Assembly (NCBI GenBank): GCA_014169315.1
Contig: AP022133.1
Coordinates: 310,001-374,000 of the forward strand
Source: Enterobacter cloacae
Lineage (GTDB): Bacteria; Pseudomonadota; Gammaproteobacteria; Enterobacterales; Enterobacteriaceae
Direction of reading: 5' to 3'
DNA length: 64,000 bases
The translations under genes were made by a program, and so were the position numbers. This document shows positions 18,509-31,082 of this stretch, one piece after another (positions within the stretch are counted from its first letter, which is position 1; each line of letters begins with the position of its first letter). The notes beneath the pieces are model-generated. The model searched no databases. It was not told the DNA's origin and saw only the letters and a program-made list of their open reading frames with translations.

Positions 18509-20863
18509 ATGCACACACAGACTATTTTTGAATTAAGCCAGGAAGCTGAGCGTTTGCTACAGCTTGCCTTGCAGAATCTTGATACGTTGAAATCAATGCC
18601 GATTGCGATGCTGGACAACACGGCAGCCGCTATGACGGGTGAAAAGAACAACGTCTTGCCTTTGCATTTTAGCGCGCGTGGTGTCGAAGCACAGCAGGCG
18701 ATGCTGAATAATGAATTACGGAAAATAACCCGTCTGGAAATGGTGCTGGCGATTGTTGGCACGATGAAAGCGGGAAAATCGACCACCATTAATGCGATTG
18801 TGGGTACGGAAGTGTTGCCGAACCGCAATCGCCCGATGACGGCACTCCCTACGCTGATCCGCCATACGCCGGGCCAGAAGGAGCCGGTGCTGCATTTCTC
18901 TCATGTCTCGCCGATTGATGAGTTAATCCAGCGGTTACAGCAAAAGCTCTGCGATTACGATCGCGGCAAGCTGGCGCTGCGCCTGGAAATTGATAAAGAC
19001 ATGAATACGTTGCTGGAGAGCATTGAAAAAGGTGAGGCTTTTGAAAAGCATCACCTGGGTGCGCAGCCGATATTTCATTGTCTGAAAAGTCTGAATGACC
19101 TGGTGCGGCTTTCCCTGGCATTGGGCGTCGAGTTCCCGTTCTCAGAGTATGCGGCTATCGAACACATCCCGGTGATTGAGGTGGAGTTTGTGCATCTCGC
19201 GGGTCTGGATGCCCATCTTGGACAACTGACGTTGCTCGATACGCCGGGGCCAAATGAAGCCGGACAGCCGCATCTGCAAAAAATGCTCAGTGAGCAGCTG
19301 GCTCGCGCATCGGCGGTGCTGGCGGTGATGGATTACACCCAGCTGAAATCCATTTCTGATGAGGAAGTCCGCCAGGCGATTTCGGCAGCGGGAAAATCGG
19401 TGCCGTTGTATGCCCTGGTGAATAAGTTCGACCAGAAAGATCGCAACAGCGACGATGAGGAACAGGTCAGGGCGATGATTTCCGGCACCTTAATGAAAGG
19501 GAATATTTCGCCGGGGCAGATTTACCCTGTTTCGTCGATGTGGGCGTATCTGGCGAACCGTGCCCGCTATGAGATGGTCAACAATGGGCGGCTGCCGGAT
19601 CACCAGGAACAGCGCTGGGTACAGGATTTTGCCGAAGCGGCACTGGGACGCCGCTGGCGTTCAGCAGATTTGGACAATATCGACCATATTCGTCATGCCG
19701 CCGATCTGCTCTGGGAAGATTCGCTATTTGAGCAACCTATCCGCAAACTGATTTATGCCGCCTATGCCAATGCGTCGTTATTTGCTCTGCGTTCGGCGTC
19801 GCATAAGCTCCTTAACTATGCGCAAAATGCCAGGGAGTATCTCGATTTTCGCTATCAGGGGCTGACGGTGGCCTTTGAGGAGCTGGAGCTTAATATCACG
19901 CGGATTGAAGAGGATATGGCGCTGCTGCAGATGCGTCAGCGTGTGGCCAGCGATGAAGTGAAGCACGAGGTCGGGCAGGCGCTGAGTGCCACGGATGACT
20001 TTATGGCGCTGCAGAAAAGTGCGCTTAAGCAGGCGATCGGTCATGTCTTTAGCCGTCACAATATCCTTGATTTAGCCGGTATCGATCCGCTGAATCTTCG
20101 CCGCGACGAGCCGGAAGAGATGAACCAACTGGTTCTGGAGGATGAGGGGCAGGCACAGATTGCGCTGAGTAAAATCCGCTCTTCCTGCGAGCTGATCATG
20201 CTGGATGCACAGAGCAAAATCAGCCGGGAGCTGGCGTTACGTTTCGATCAACTGGAGTCTACGCTGGCGCGTTCGCTGAATGAGGCCATGCGACCGATTG
20301 AGGCGAGTATCAAAGAACAGCTTAGTCACGCTGGTTTTCGGGCGCGTATCAGCTTCCCGGCGTTTCAGGCTAACCAGCTTAACTTCAACACGCGTGGGCT
20401 GTTTAATGATGCCATCGCGATGGACAACCGCCCGACGGGCCAGCCATCGGGTGCGGGAAGTATGCGTGAAACGGTTTCTCGTTGGCTGAATAATCCTGGC
20501 TGGGGCTGGGAAGATTATGTGGAAACGCGCACACGATACGTTATCGATGTTGCACAGCTACATGACAAATTTACGCAGCATATTGATCAGTTTTGTGAAC
20601 AAATCTGTAAAGCTTTGGCTGCGCAGGTCGATGTCTCTGTTACGGCGGGCATGGCAACGTTCTTTGCGGAATTTTCGTTATGCCTGACGGGGTTACAGGA
20701 AAGTTTGCGTGATAGCCTCGCAGTGCGCCAGCAGAATGAGCATTCGACCCGAGCGCTCAGCCAACTGTTGAAGCAAAGTCTCACGACTGCGACGTGGATT
20801 CAGGAAGATACCCGACTGTTACGCGATGACATTCAAACTCTATTCGCGGCAGAGCAACCATGA
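18509..20863 (+). CDS. crfC: dynamin-like GTPase CrfC
   Basis: A 784-residue dynamin-type GTPase: G1 GTMKAGKS (84-91), switch threonines RPMTALPT near 108-115, G3 DTPG (244-247), G4 NKFD (305-308), then a long helical stalk with coiled-coil stretches. E. coli CrfC (YjdA, 742 residues) binds the sliding clamp and helps keep sister replication forks together. The N-terminal residues 31-60 differ from E. coli: I recall a clamp-binding-like QLALPW there, and here the aligned stretch reads NNVLPLHFS. The stop overlaps the start of yjcZ by 4 bases, so the two are surely co-translated. Confidence 0.93.
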   Translation: MHTQTIFELSQEAERLLQLALQNLDTLKSMPIAMLDNTAAAMTGEKNNVLPLHFSARGVEAQQAMLNNELRKITRLEMVLAIVGTMKAGKSTTINAIVGTEVLPNRNRPMTALPTLIRHTPGQKEPVLHFSHVSPIDELIQRLQQKLCDYDRGKLALRLEIDKDMNTLLESIEKGEAFEKHHLGAQPIFHCLKSLNDLVRLSLALGVEFPFSEYAAIEHIPVIEVEFVHLAGLDAHLGQLTLLDTPGPNEAGQPHLQKMLSEQLARASAVLAVMDYTQLKSISDEEVRQAISAAGKSVPLYALVNKFDQKDRNSDDEEQVRAMISGTLMKGNISPGQIYPVSSMWAYLANRARYEMVNNGRLPDHQEQRWVQDFAEAALGRRWRSADLDNIDHIRHAADLLWEDSLFEQPIRKLIYAAYANASLFALRSASHKLLNYAQNAREYLDFRYQGLTVAFEELELNITRIEEDMALLQMRQRVASDEVKHEVGQALSATDDFMALQKSALKQAIGHVFSRHNILDLAGIDPLNLRRDEPEEMNQLVLEDEGQAQIALSKIRSSCELIMLDAQSKISRELALRFDQLESTLARSLNEAMRPIEASIKEQLSHAGFRARISFPAFQANQLNFNTRGLFNDAIAMDNRPTGQPSGAGSMRETVSRWLNNPGWGWEDYVETRTRYVIDVAQLHDKFTQHIDQFCEQICKALAAQVDVSVTAGMATFFAEFSLCLTGLQESLRDSLAVRQQNEHSTRALSQLLKQSLTTATWIQEDTRLLRDDIQTLFAAEQP

Positions 20864-21738
20864 CAACACAGCTACTGGATGGTCCCGGGCGGACGCTGGA
20901 GTGCATTTATCCTAAATTTATGGTCGATCTGGTTCAGGGGGTGGACGCGGTGCGTCATACCCACCTGGGGCCGCAACAGTTACAGTTTCGTGAGCGTTTG
21001 ACTCAGGAGATCATGACGCACACCCGGCTGCGGCCCTGGTCAATGGCGGGAATGCTCAACGAAAATGCGGCATTGCGTCTGGGGCTGGCGGAAAAACTGG
21101 CCAGTATGCTTGACCCGGGCCACCTCGCGCTGACCCGCATGGCCGATAAACTGATTGCGCTGCGTCAGCAGGCTAACCAGCGTGTGCAGCAATCGCCAGG
21201 GCTGCTTCATCAGTATGCCGAGCTTTCTTCGCATTTCAGACAGCGTGCGACGTATAAAGAAAAGGCACTTACCCAACGCGGGTTGACGGTGCAGGCGGGC
21301 GAACACAGTGAACAGATTTTTACCCGCTGGCGAGCCGGGAATTATGATGGCTGGTCGCTGGCCGGGCGCTGTTATATTGCGCTGGAGGAGTTGCGCTGGG
21401 GCGCGTTTGGCGATGCATGCCGCCTGGCGAATGACGATGTGGCGGCTATGCTCAAGGATAATCTGCGTAGCATGGCGGCAAACTATCTTGCTCAGGGAAT
21501 TAACGCCTCTCCCGCTACCCGACATTTCTATCATCAATGGCTGGCGACACCAACTGCACCGGGATTAATGGATCATAAAGATATGCTGGGCTGGTTGGGT
21601 GACTGGTGCCAGGCAGATAAACATCCGGTGAGCTGGTCGGTGACACAGAACTGGCAAACAGTGGCTCTGGGAATGCCAAGACTCTGTTCGGCAAAACGGC
21701 TGGTGGATGCAATGGTCGAAGAGATTTTTGGTGGGTGA
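20860..21738 (+). CDS. yjcZ: CrfC partner protein YjcZ
   Basis: A 292-residue, largely helical soluble protein without membrane segments, signal peptide or nucleotide-binding motif. Length and position match E. coli YjcZ. It overlaps crfC by 4 bases, which suggests equimolar synthesis and a physical partnership with the dynamin-like GTPase. Biochemical role is unknown; in E. coli it has been reported only as affecting motility and growth phenotypes. Confidence 0.88.
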   Translation: MTTQLLDGPGRTLECIYPKFMVDLVQGVDAVRHTHLGPQQLQFRERLTQEIMTHTRLRPWSMAGMLNENAALRLGLAEKLASMLDPGHLALTRMADKLIALRQQANQRVQQSPGLLHQYAELSSHFRQRATYKEKALTQRGLTVQAGEHSEQIFTRWRAGNYDGWSLAGRCYIALEELRWGAFGDACRLANDDVAAMLKDNLRSMAANYLAQGINASPATRHFYHQWLATPTAPGLMDHKDMLGWLGDWCQADKHPVSWSVTQNWQTVALGMPRLCSAKRLVDAMVEEIFGG

Positions 21739-21857
21739 CCCTTCTTCTGTGAGAACAAGTGGATTAATCAATTAATCCAATGTGTTACACGGTATCAAAG
21801 CCGATGTATTTGCTCTCCATACAATAAAAGTAAATAAGCAGGCATCCTGAAATGTGT

Positions 21858-21891
21858 GCAAAACACCAGGGGTGTTGTGCCTGTTTTTTTT
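21858..21891 (+). terminator. terminator of crfC-yjcZ
   Basis: A 10-base stem with one mismatch (21858-21867 with 21871-21880, loop AGG) is followed by CTG and eight T (21884-21891). It lies 120 bases after the yjcZ stop, in the right orientation. Confidence 0.75.
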
Positions 21892-22117
21892 ATTGGAATT
21901 TTAATTTAATTAAAATGAAACATAATTTTTATTATTGCTTTTGAATATCCGCCGAAAGCAAAGTAACCGGTATGTGATAATTAAAATTGATGCTGATATG
22001 GCGGGAGGGTACGCAGTTTGTTTTTTGCTATGCAAAGGATAATAGAGGTGTTTGAGAAAGTGCGTATTCGTCGTAATTGACAAATGCTGAAATCAGATGA
22101 CAAACCGGGAAAATATG

Positions 22118-22133
22118 TGTGAAGTTGATCACA
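22118..22133 (+). promoter_or_regulatory. CRP site at proP promoter P1
   Basis: TGTGAAGTTGATCACA is a near-ideal CRP site. The same site overlaps the osmotically controlled proP P1 promoter in E. coli, where CRP acts as repressor. A GGTAGGGTAATAA stretch following at about 22146-22158 includes the likely P1 -10 region. Confidence 0.8.
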
Positions 22134-22232
22134 AATATAAACGCTGGTAGGGTAATAAAGGTCATTAACTGCCCAGGCAGGCGTCAACAGGTTCGGTTGT
22201 ATAGGCGTGAAACGTCAATGTAAGTAAACCTG

Positions 22233-22239
22233 CTACGCT
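22233..22239 (+). promoter_or_regulatory. proP promoter P2 -10 element (stationary-phase type)
   Basis: CTACGCT preceded by TG matches a sigma-S type extended -10 and occupies the position of E. coli proP P2, which depends on RpoS and Fis. Fis sites cannot be judged by eye. Confidence 0.5.
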
Positions 22240-22316
22240 TGAAAGAGGTGAAGCCCTGCCCTTGCAGATCGCACGTTGTCTGTGGTGCAGACTGGGCTCA
22301 ATCTACGAGGATAGCA

Positions 22317-23819
22317 ATGCTTAAAAGGAAAAAGATAAAACCCATCACGCTTCGCGATGTCACCATTATCGATGACGCTAAATTGCGTAAAGCGATCACC
22401 GCCGCCTCGCTCGGTAATGCGATGGAATGGTTCGATTTTGGTGTCTACGGATTTGTTGCCTACGCACTTGGTAAAGTGTTCTTCCCTGGTGCCGACCCAA
22501 GCCTGCAGATGATTGCAGCGCTGGGGACCTTCTCTGTTCCCTTCCTGATCCGCCCGTTAGGTGGTCTTTTCTTCGGCATGCTCGGCGATAAATACGGTCG
22601 TCAGAAGATCCTTGCCATCACCATTGTCATTATGTCGATCAGTACGTTCTGTATCGGCCTGATACCGTCCTATGCCTCCATCGGCATCTGGGCACCGATT
22701 CTGCTGCTGCTCTGTAAGATGGCGCAGGGCTTTTCCGTCGGGGGTGAGTATACCGGTGCGTCGATCTTCGTCGCGGAGTATTCCCCGGACCGTAAGCGCG
22801 GCTTTATGGGAAGCTGGCTGGACTTCGGCTCGATTGCCGGGTTTGTCATGGGCGCGGGCGTTGTGGTTCTGATTTCGACTGTAGTCGGTGAAGAGAACTT
22901 CCTTGAATGGGGCTGGCGTATTCCGTTCTTCATAGCGCTTCCGCTGGGCATCATTGGTCTTTACCTGCGCCATGCGCTGGAAGAGACCCCGGCGTTCCAG
23001 CAGCACGTTGATAAGATGGAGCAGGGCGACCGTGAAGGACTGCAGGACGGCCCAAAAGTGTCGTTCAGGGAGATCGCAACCAAGCACTGGCGTAGCCTGT
23101 TGACCTGTACTGGTCTGGTGATTTCCACCAACGTGACCTACTACATGCTGTTGACCTATATGCCAAGCTATTTGTCGCATAACTTGCACTACCCGGAAGA
23201 TCACGGTGTGTTGATTATTATCGCCATTATGGTGGGCATGTTGTTTGTACAGCCAATAATGGGGTTGCTGAGTGACCGCTTTGGCCGTCGACCATTCATC
23301 ATTCTGGGGAGTGTTGCGCTGTTTGCGCTGGCGATCCCGGCGTTTATGCTGATTAACAGTGATATGTTGAGCCTGATTTTTGCCGGCCTGCTGATGCTGG
23401 CGGTGATCCTCAACTGTTTTATCGGGGTAATGGCGTCTACGTTGCCCGCGATGTTCCCGACACACATTCGCTATAGCGCACTGGCGGCTGCCTTTAATAT
23501 CTCTGTTCTGATTGCCGGTCTGACGCCGACGCTTGCCGCCTCACTGGTGGAAAGCACGCAGAACCTGATGATGCCCGCTTATTACCTGATGGTGATTGCG
23601 GTGATTGGTTTGATTACTGGCGTTACCATGAAGGAGACTGCGAACCGTCCTCTGAAGGGGGCAACGCCTGCGGCATCTGATATCCAGGAAGCGAAGGAGA
23701 TCCTGCGCGAGCACTACGATAATGTAGAGCAGAAGATTGAAAATATTGACGCAGAGATTGAAGAGCTGCAGAAAAAGCGTTCGCGACTGGTGGATCAGCA
23801 TCCGCGAATTAGTGAGTAA
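22317..23819 (+). CDS. proP: osmosensing proline/glycine betaine:H+ symporter
   Basis: ProP imports proline, glycine betaine and related osmolytes when cells are osmotically stressed. I start at ATG 22317 (MLKRKKIKP), giving 500 residues as in E. coli; the longer open frame from 22239 begins inside the promoter. It is a 12-helix MFS transporter with the loop motif GDKYGRQK between helices 2 and 3, and a cytoplasmic C-terminal coiled coil (about 455-497) of heptads that tunes the osmotic set point. Upstream are P1 and P2 promoter elements; a bidirectional terminator follows directly. Confidence 0.98.
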   Translation: MLKRKKIKPITLRDVTIIDDAKLRKAITAASLGNAMEWFDFGVYGFVAYALGKVFFPGADPSLQMIAALGTFSVPFLIRPLGGLFFGMLGDKYGRQKILAITIVIMSISTFCIGLIPSYASIGIWAPILLLLCKMAQGFSVGGEYTGASIFVAEYSPDRKRGFMGSWLDFGSIAGFVMGAGVVVLISTVVGEENFLEWGWRIPFFIALPLGIIGLYLRHALEETPAFQQHVDKMEQGDREGLQDGPKVSFREIATKHWRSLLTCTGLVISTNVTYYMLLTYMPSYLSHNLHYPEDHGVLIIIAIMVGMLFVQPIMGLLSDRFGRRPFIILGSVALFALAIPAFMLINSDMLSLIFAGLLMLAVILNCFIGVMASTLPAMFPTHIRYSALAAAFNISVLIAGLTPTLAASLVESTQNLMMPAYYLMVIAVIGLITGVTMKETANRPLKGATPAASDIQEAKEILREHYDNVEQKIENIDAEIEELQKKRSRLVDQHPRISE

Positions 23820-23820
23820 T

Positions 23821-23853
23821 AAAAGAAAACCCGCCGCTGGCGGGTTTTCTTTT
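23821..23853. terminator. bidirectional terminator between proP and the NicO-type gene
   Basis: CCCGCC (23830-23835), loop GCT, GGCGGG (23839-23844) flanked by AAAAGAAAA on the left and TTTTCTTTT on the right. It serves both convergent genes. Confidence 0.92.
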
Positions 23854-23854
23854 A

Positions 23855-24808
23855 TTAGCATCCGGCGGCGATATAGTCACCGTTGGCGCTGATGGGGATC
23901 ACCGTCAGGAACAAAAGAGTGGCGAACAGGATCAACACAATCCCGCCAGCTATTTTGCACGCCGGTACTAGCCAGCTCAGAGACGATCCTCCCCCAAACC
24001 AGGCTACGGTGCGTTCACGGGCGTAACGTACTGCCAGCGATAACCCCATAATAGAGAGTGCCGTTCCCAGTGACATGGTCATTACTGCGGCAATTCCCCA
24101 GGTGACGATGCCCAGTGCGTTCGAGAACATCAGGATCATGATTGCCCCGCTGCACGGGCGCGCGCCAATTGCCAGAATCACCCCCAGACGAGTTTTCCAG
24201 TCGCCGGTTGTCAGGTCTGTTCCTACACCGTGATGTCCGCAACCACAGTGTTCATCATGCTGATGCAGAGGGGAGAGTGAACGGATAGCCCTCTTGCGCG
24301 GTTTTAAGCTTTTCAGCGTCTGATAAATGATAAATGCACCGAAGGCACCAATTAGCACTGCGCTTATCTTCTCTACATACCAGCGACTCACGCTGATATC
24401 TCCTGATGCGAGGTTAAAACCCACTGCCAGAATAAAGACAAAGAGAATGGCGCTGACTCCCTGCATCAGGCTGCCAAGAAAGGGCACGACACGAGCGGCA
24501 ATTTCGCTTTCTTTATTTGTACTCAGATACGTGGTGACAATGAATTTGCCATGCCCCGGCCCGACGGCGTGAAGGACGCCATAAAGGAAGGCTCCGGTTA
24601 ATAGCCATAATCCTCCGCTGTACTGGTGGTTGTTCAGCTGTAGCAGGTACATCACCAGATAGCGGTGCAGGGTGATTTGTGTGGCAAGGCACCACTGGAT
24701 AAAGGCGCTCCAGTGCGTATGTAGCGTAAAACCGGCAAAGAGGAGCGTCAGAACCATTAGTCCAGCGGTTGGGATGCGCCAGTCACGGACGAGACGTTGT
24801 GTGATCAT
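23855..24808 (-). CDS. NicO-family nickel/cobalt transporter
   Basis: A 317-residue membrane protein of the NicO (RcnA/NiCoT-like) family. Six to seven hydrophobic segments surround two family motifs: HAVGPGHGKF (about 80-89) and GARPCSGAIM (about 214-223). A His/Cys cytoplasmic loop, HQHDEHCGCGHHG, is much shorter than the His-rich loop of E. coli RcnA. It probably exports or imports Ni2+ or Co2+; direction cannot be told. The DUF1007 partner that often accompanies this subfamily is not encoded next to it, nor is an rcnR-like repressor. It has no counterpart next to proP in E. coli K-12 that I recall. Confidence 0.85.
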   Translation of the reverse strand: MITQRLVRDWRIPTAGLMVLTLLFAGFTLHTHWSAFIQWCLATQITLHRYLVMYLLQLNNHQYSGGLWLLTGAFLYGVLHAVGPGHGKFIVTTYLSTNKESEIAARVVPFLGSLMQGVSAILFVFILAVGFNLASGDISVSRWYVEKISAVLIGAFGAFIIYQTLKSLKPRKRAIRSLSPLHQHDEHCGCGHHGVGTDLTTGDWKTRLGVILAIGARPCSGAIMILMFSNALGIVTWGIAAVMTMSLGTALSIMGLSLAVRYARERTVAWFGGGSSLSWLVPACKIAGGIVLILFATLLFLTVIPISANGDYIAAGC

Positions 24809-24982
24809 AGGGTGGCCTGCTGGGGGGAATGTTTTCCGCCATTATAGTTGATTTTCCCCCTCAGTTCGTCGGTTCGCTCAGGGATCTCTGAGCTGTCTGT
24901 GGATAAGTCTGTGTGTAAAAGGGTATAAGGCGGGGTTTTGCTGGGGAATGCAGCAGTCAGTCATTTTTCTGTCATTTAGCAG

Positions 24983-25010
24983 TTGCAGCGGCACGAGAAC
25001 TCCCTATAAT
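24983..25010 (+). promoter_or_regulatory. rRNA promoter P1
   Basis: -35 TTGCAG (24983-24988), a 16-base spacer and -10 TATAAT (25005-25010), followed by the GC-rich discriminator GCGCCTCC expected of growth-rate and ppGpp-controlled rRNA promoters. The T- and A-rich stretch upstream fits an UP element. Confidence 0.92.
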
Positions 25011-25090
25011 GCGCCTCCATCGACACGGCGGATGTGAATCACTTCACAAACAACCCGGTCGGTTGAAGAGAAAAATTCTGAAATAACGGG

Positions 25091-25118
25091 TTGACTCTGA
25101 AAGAGGAAAGCGTAATAT
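25091..25118 (+). promoter_or_regulatory. rRNA promoter P2
   Basis: -35 TTGACT (25091-25096) and -10 TAATAT (25113-25118), 16 bases apart, about 100 bases after P1 as in E. coli rRNA operons. Confidence 0.88.
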
Positions 25119-25158
25119 ACGCCACCTCGCAACGGTGAGCTGAAAGCCGCGTTGCAAC

Positions 25159-25170
25159 TGCTCTTTAACA
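25159..25170 (+). promoter_or_regulatory. boxA antitermination site in the rRNA leader
   Basis: TGCTCTTTAACA matches the enterobacterial boxA at which NusB/NusE assemble the rRNA antitermination complex. Confidence 0.9.
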
Positions 25171-25305
25171 ATTTATCAGACAATCTGTGTGGGCACTCAA
25201 AGTGACATGGATTCTTAACGTCCTCGGACGATAAATGAATACCAAGTCTCAACGAGTGAACACGTAATTCATTACGAAGTTTAATTCATTGAGCATCAAA
25301 CTTTT

Positions 25306-26845
<1,540 letters not shown>

Positions 26846-26930
26846 CCTTAAAGAACCTGCCTTTGTAGTGCTCACACAGATTGTCTGATGAAAAGTAAAT
26901 AGCAAGGCGTCTTGCGATTGAGACTTCAGT

Positions 26931-27006
26931 GTCCCCTTCGTCTAGAGGCCCAGGACACCGCCCTTTCACGGCGGTAACAGGGGTTCGAATCCCCTAGGGG
27001 ACGCCA
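26931..27006 (+). tRNA. tRNA-Glu (TTC) in the 16S-23S spacer
   Basis: A 76-base cloverleaf with acceptor GTCCCCT/AGGGGAC, TTC anticodon in CCCTTTCACGG, T-loop GGTTCGAATCC and encoded CCA. It is the single tRNA of this spacer, so the operon is of the tRNA-Glu class (like E. coli rrnB, C, E and G), not the tRNA-Ile/Ala class. Confidence 0.98.
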
Positions 27007-27079
27007 CTTGCTGGTTTGTGAGTGAAAGTCACCTGCCGAACTATCTCAAAGCAGACTCACGAGTCTTGTTTGAGATATT

Positions 27080-27091
27080 TGCTCTTTAAAA
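27080..27091 (+). promoter_or_regulatory. second boxA before 23S rRNA
   Basis: TGCTCTTTAAAA reloads the antitermination complex in the spacer, about 110 bases before the 23S gene, as in E. coli. Confidence 0.8.
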
Positions 27092-27200
27092 ATCTGGATC
27101 AAGCTGAAAATTGAAACGACACATCTTAAATGGTGTGTTCGAGTCTCTCAAATTTTCGCAATTACGATGATGAATCGAAAGAAACATCTTCGGGTTGTGA

Positions 27201-30105
<2,905 letters not shown>

Positions 30106-30172
30106 ACAACGCCGAAGCTGTTTCGGCGGAAGAGACAGAACATTTTCAGCTTTGATACAGATTAACAGAATT

Positions 30173-30292
30173 TGCCTGGCGGCTTTAGCGCGGTGGTCCC
30201 ACCTGACCCCATGCCGAACTCAGAAGTGAAACGCCGTAGCGCCGATGGTAGTGTGGGGTCTCCCCATGTGAGAGTAGGGAACTGCCAGGCAT
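30173..30292 (+). rRNA. 5S ribosomal RNA
   Basis: 120 bases from TGCCTGGCGGC to ACTGCCAGGCAT with complementary ends forming helix I. A single copy follows the 23S gene. Confidence 0.97.
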
Positions 30293-30303
30293 CAATTAAG
30301 AAG

Positions 30304-30333
30304 AACCCCGTACCGGAAGGTGCGGGGTTTTTT
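30304..30333 (+). terminator. rRNA operon terminator
   Basis: An 11-base stem (AACCCCGTACC with GGTGCGGGGTT, one G-U pair) closed by a GGAA loop at 30315-30318 and followed by a T-run, 11 bases after 5S. Confidence 0.93.
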
Positions 30334-30351
30334 GCTTTGCGTGTTTTAAAA

Positions 30352-30384
30352 TGCCCGGCGGCGGTTGCACCTGACCCAGCCGAC
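30352..30384. repeat. degenerate REP-like unit after the rRNA operon
   Basis: TGCCCGGCGGCGGTTGCACC resembles the left half of the REP unit at 37741 (TGCCCGGTGGCGTTGCACC), but the right half has decayed (TGACCCAGCCGAC instead of TGCCGGGCC). It also resembles part of 5S by chance. Confidence 0.45.
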
Positions 30385-30498
30385 AGGATACCCCCACATA
30401 AAAGTGTGAAACTAAAATTGGCTTACATACAAAGTAATCCTGTAGAACTATAATTTCTGAGGTGGGGACTCATCAGCTACGAACAAAGGGGGGTGACA

Positions 30499-30801
30499 AT
30501 GTCCCGCATCTACCAACTCATCACAGGTGTTGTTCTCGCAATGGTTCCTGTTGCAACGACTTTAGCCGCCAACGTCCATACAGTGACAGGAACAAAGGGG
30601 CAACCCAACCAGACAATTGGCACGTCTGTGACCGGCAGTGTTACACCCGGAAACGCCATCAATGCTCCGGGTTCTGCATTCAACCCCGATGGAAATGCGG
30701 GGTCCCATTATGCGGGTACTCAGCCGCAGAATTCTAAAAATTCCAATAGCGTATCTCAGTATGATGTCGCGGGTTTCCAGCAGTCACACAAAACAAATTG
30801 A
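30499..30801 (+). CDS. small secreted protein of unknown function
   Basis: A 100-residue protein with a clear signal peptide (MSRIYQLITGVVLAMVPVA, cleavage after T-L-A-A or nearby). The mature part of about 74 residues is rich in Gly, Asn, Ser, Thr and Gln with no cysteine: TVTGTKGQPNQTIGTSVTGS, then NPDGNAGSHYAGTQPQNSKN and SVSQYDVAGFQQS. This looks disordered or adhesive. ATG 30499 has a strong AAGGGGGG ribosome site 6 bases upstream; the in-frame GTG at 30493 overlaps it and is rejected. A terminator follows. I do not recognise a family. It stands alone between the rRNA operon and tRNA-Phe. Confidence 0.75.
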   Translation: MSRIYQLITGVVLAMVPVATTLAANVHTVTGTKGQPNQTIGTSVTGSVTPGNAINAPGSAFNPDGNAGSHYAGTQPQNSKNSNSVSQYDVAGFQQSHKTN

Positions 30802-30840
30802 TAAGTATTGCTGAGCTACACTTTCTGCTGAAACGCAAAA

Positions 30841-30870
30841 ACCCTGAGCTGATAACTCAGGGTTTTTATT
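30841..30870 (+). terminator. terminator after the small secreted protein gene
   Basis: ACCCTGAG (30841-30848) pairs with CTCAGGGT (30856-30863), then TTTTATTT; A-rich on the left too, so it may work both ways. Confidence 0.88.
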
Positions 30871-31021
30871 TAATCGATCAATTTCAGGCCTGAGTTACGC
30901 TGTCTCTTCTATGAACGTCGCTTCTGATGAACTGCTTTACGGATGTAGTCGGTTCTGGGCTGCTCATTTTGTACAACGGGAAGCGGACCTGGAGGAGAGA
31001 TAAGGGCGGTAACTACTGGTA

Positions 31022-31040
31022 AGCCAACAAGTTGTTGGCT
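31022..31040. repeat. 19-base palindrome upstream of the tRNA-Phe terminator
   Basis: AGCCAACAA-G-TTGTTGGCT is a perfect palindrome with a single-base centre. It lies in a 165-base stretch (30871-31049) with no credible gene, just beyond the 3' end of tRNA-Phe. Purpose unknown. Confidence 0.5.
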
Positions 31041-31049
31041 CAGAAAGCA

Positions 31050-31073
31050 AAAACCCGCCTTTTGGGCGGGTTC
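31050..31073 (-). terminator. terminator of tRNA-Phe
   Basis: AACCCGCC and GGGCGGGTT form a hairpin (loop TTTT on the plus strand); the run of A before it on the plus strand is the T-run of the minus-strand transcript. Confidence 0.88.
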
Positions 31074-31082
31074 TTTAAATAG

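Noticed and set aside
22557..23465. 302-codon open frame antisense to proP
   Set aside because: The predicted peptide is His/Gln/Arg-rich low-complexity sequence, as expected from the complement of a membrane-protein gene.
30352..30384. Possible remnant of a second 5S rRNA gene
   Set aside because: The match (GGCGGC...CACCTGACCC) is short and is better explained by a decayed REP unit like the one at 37741.
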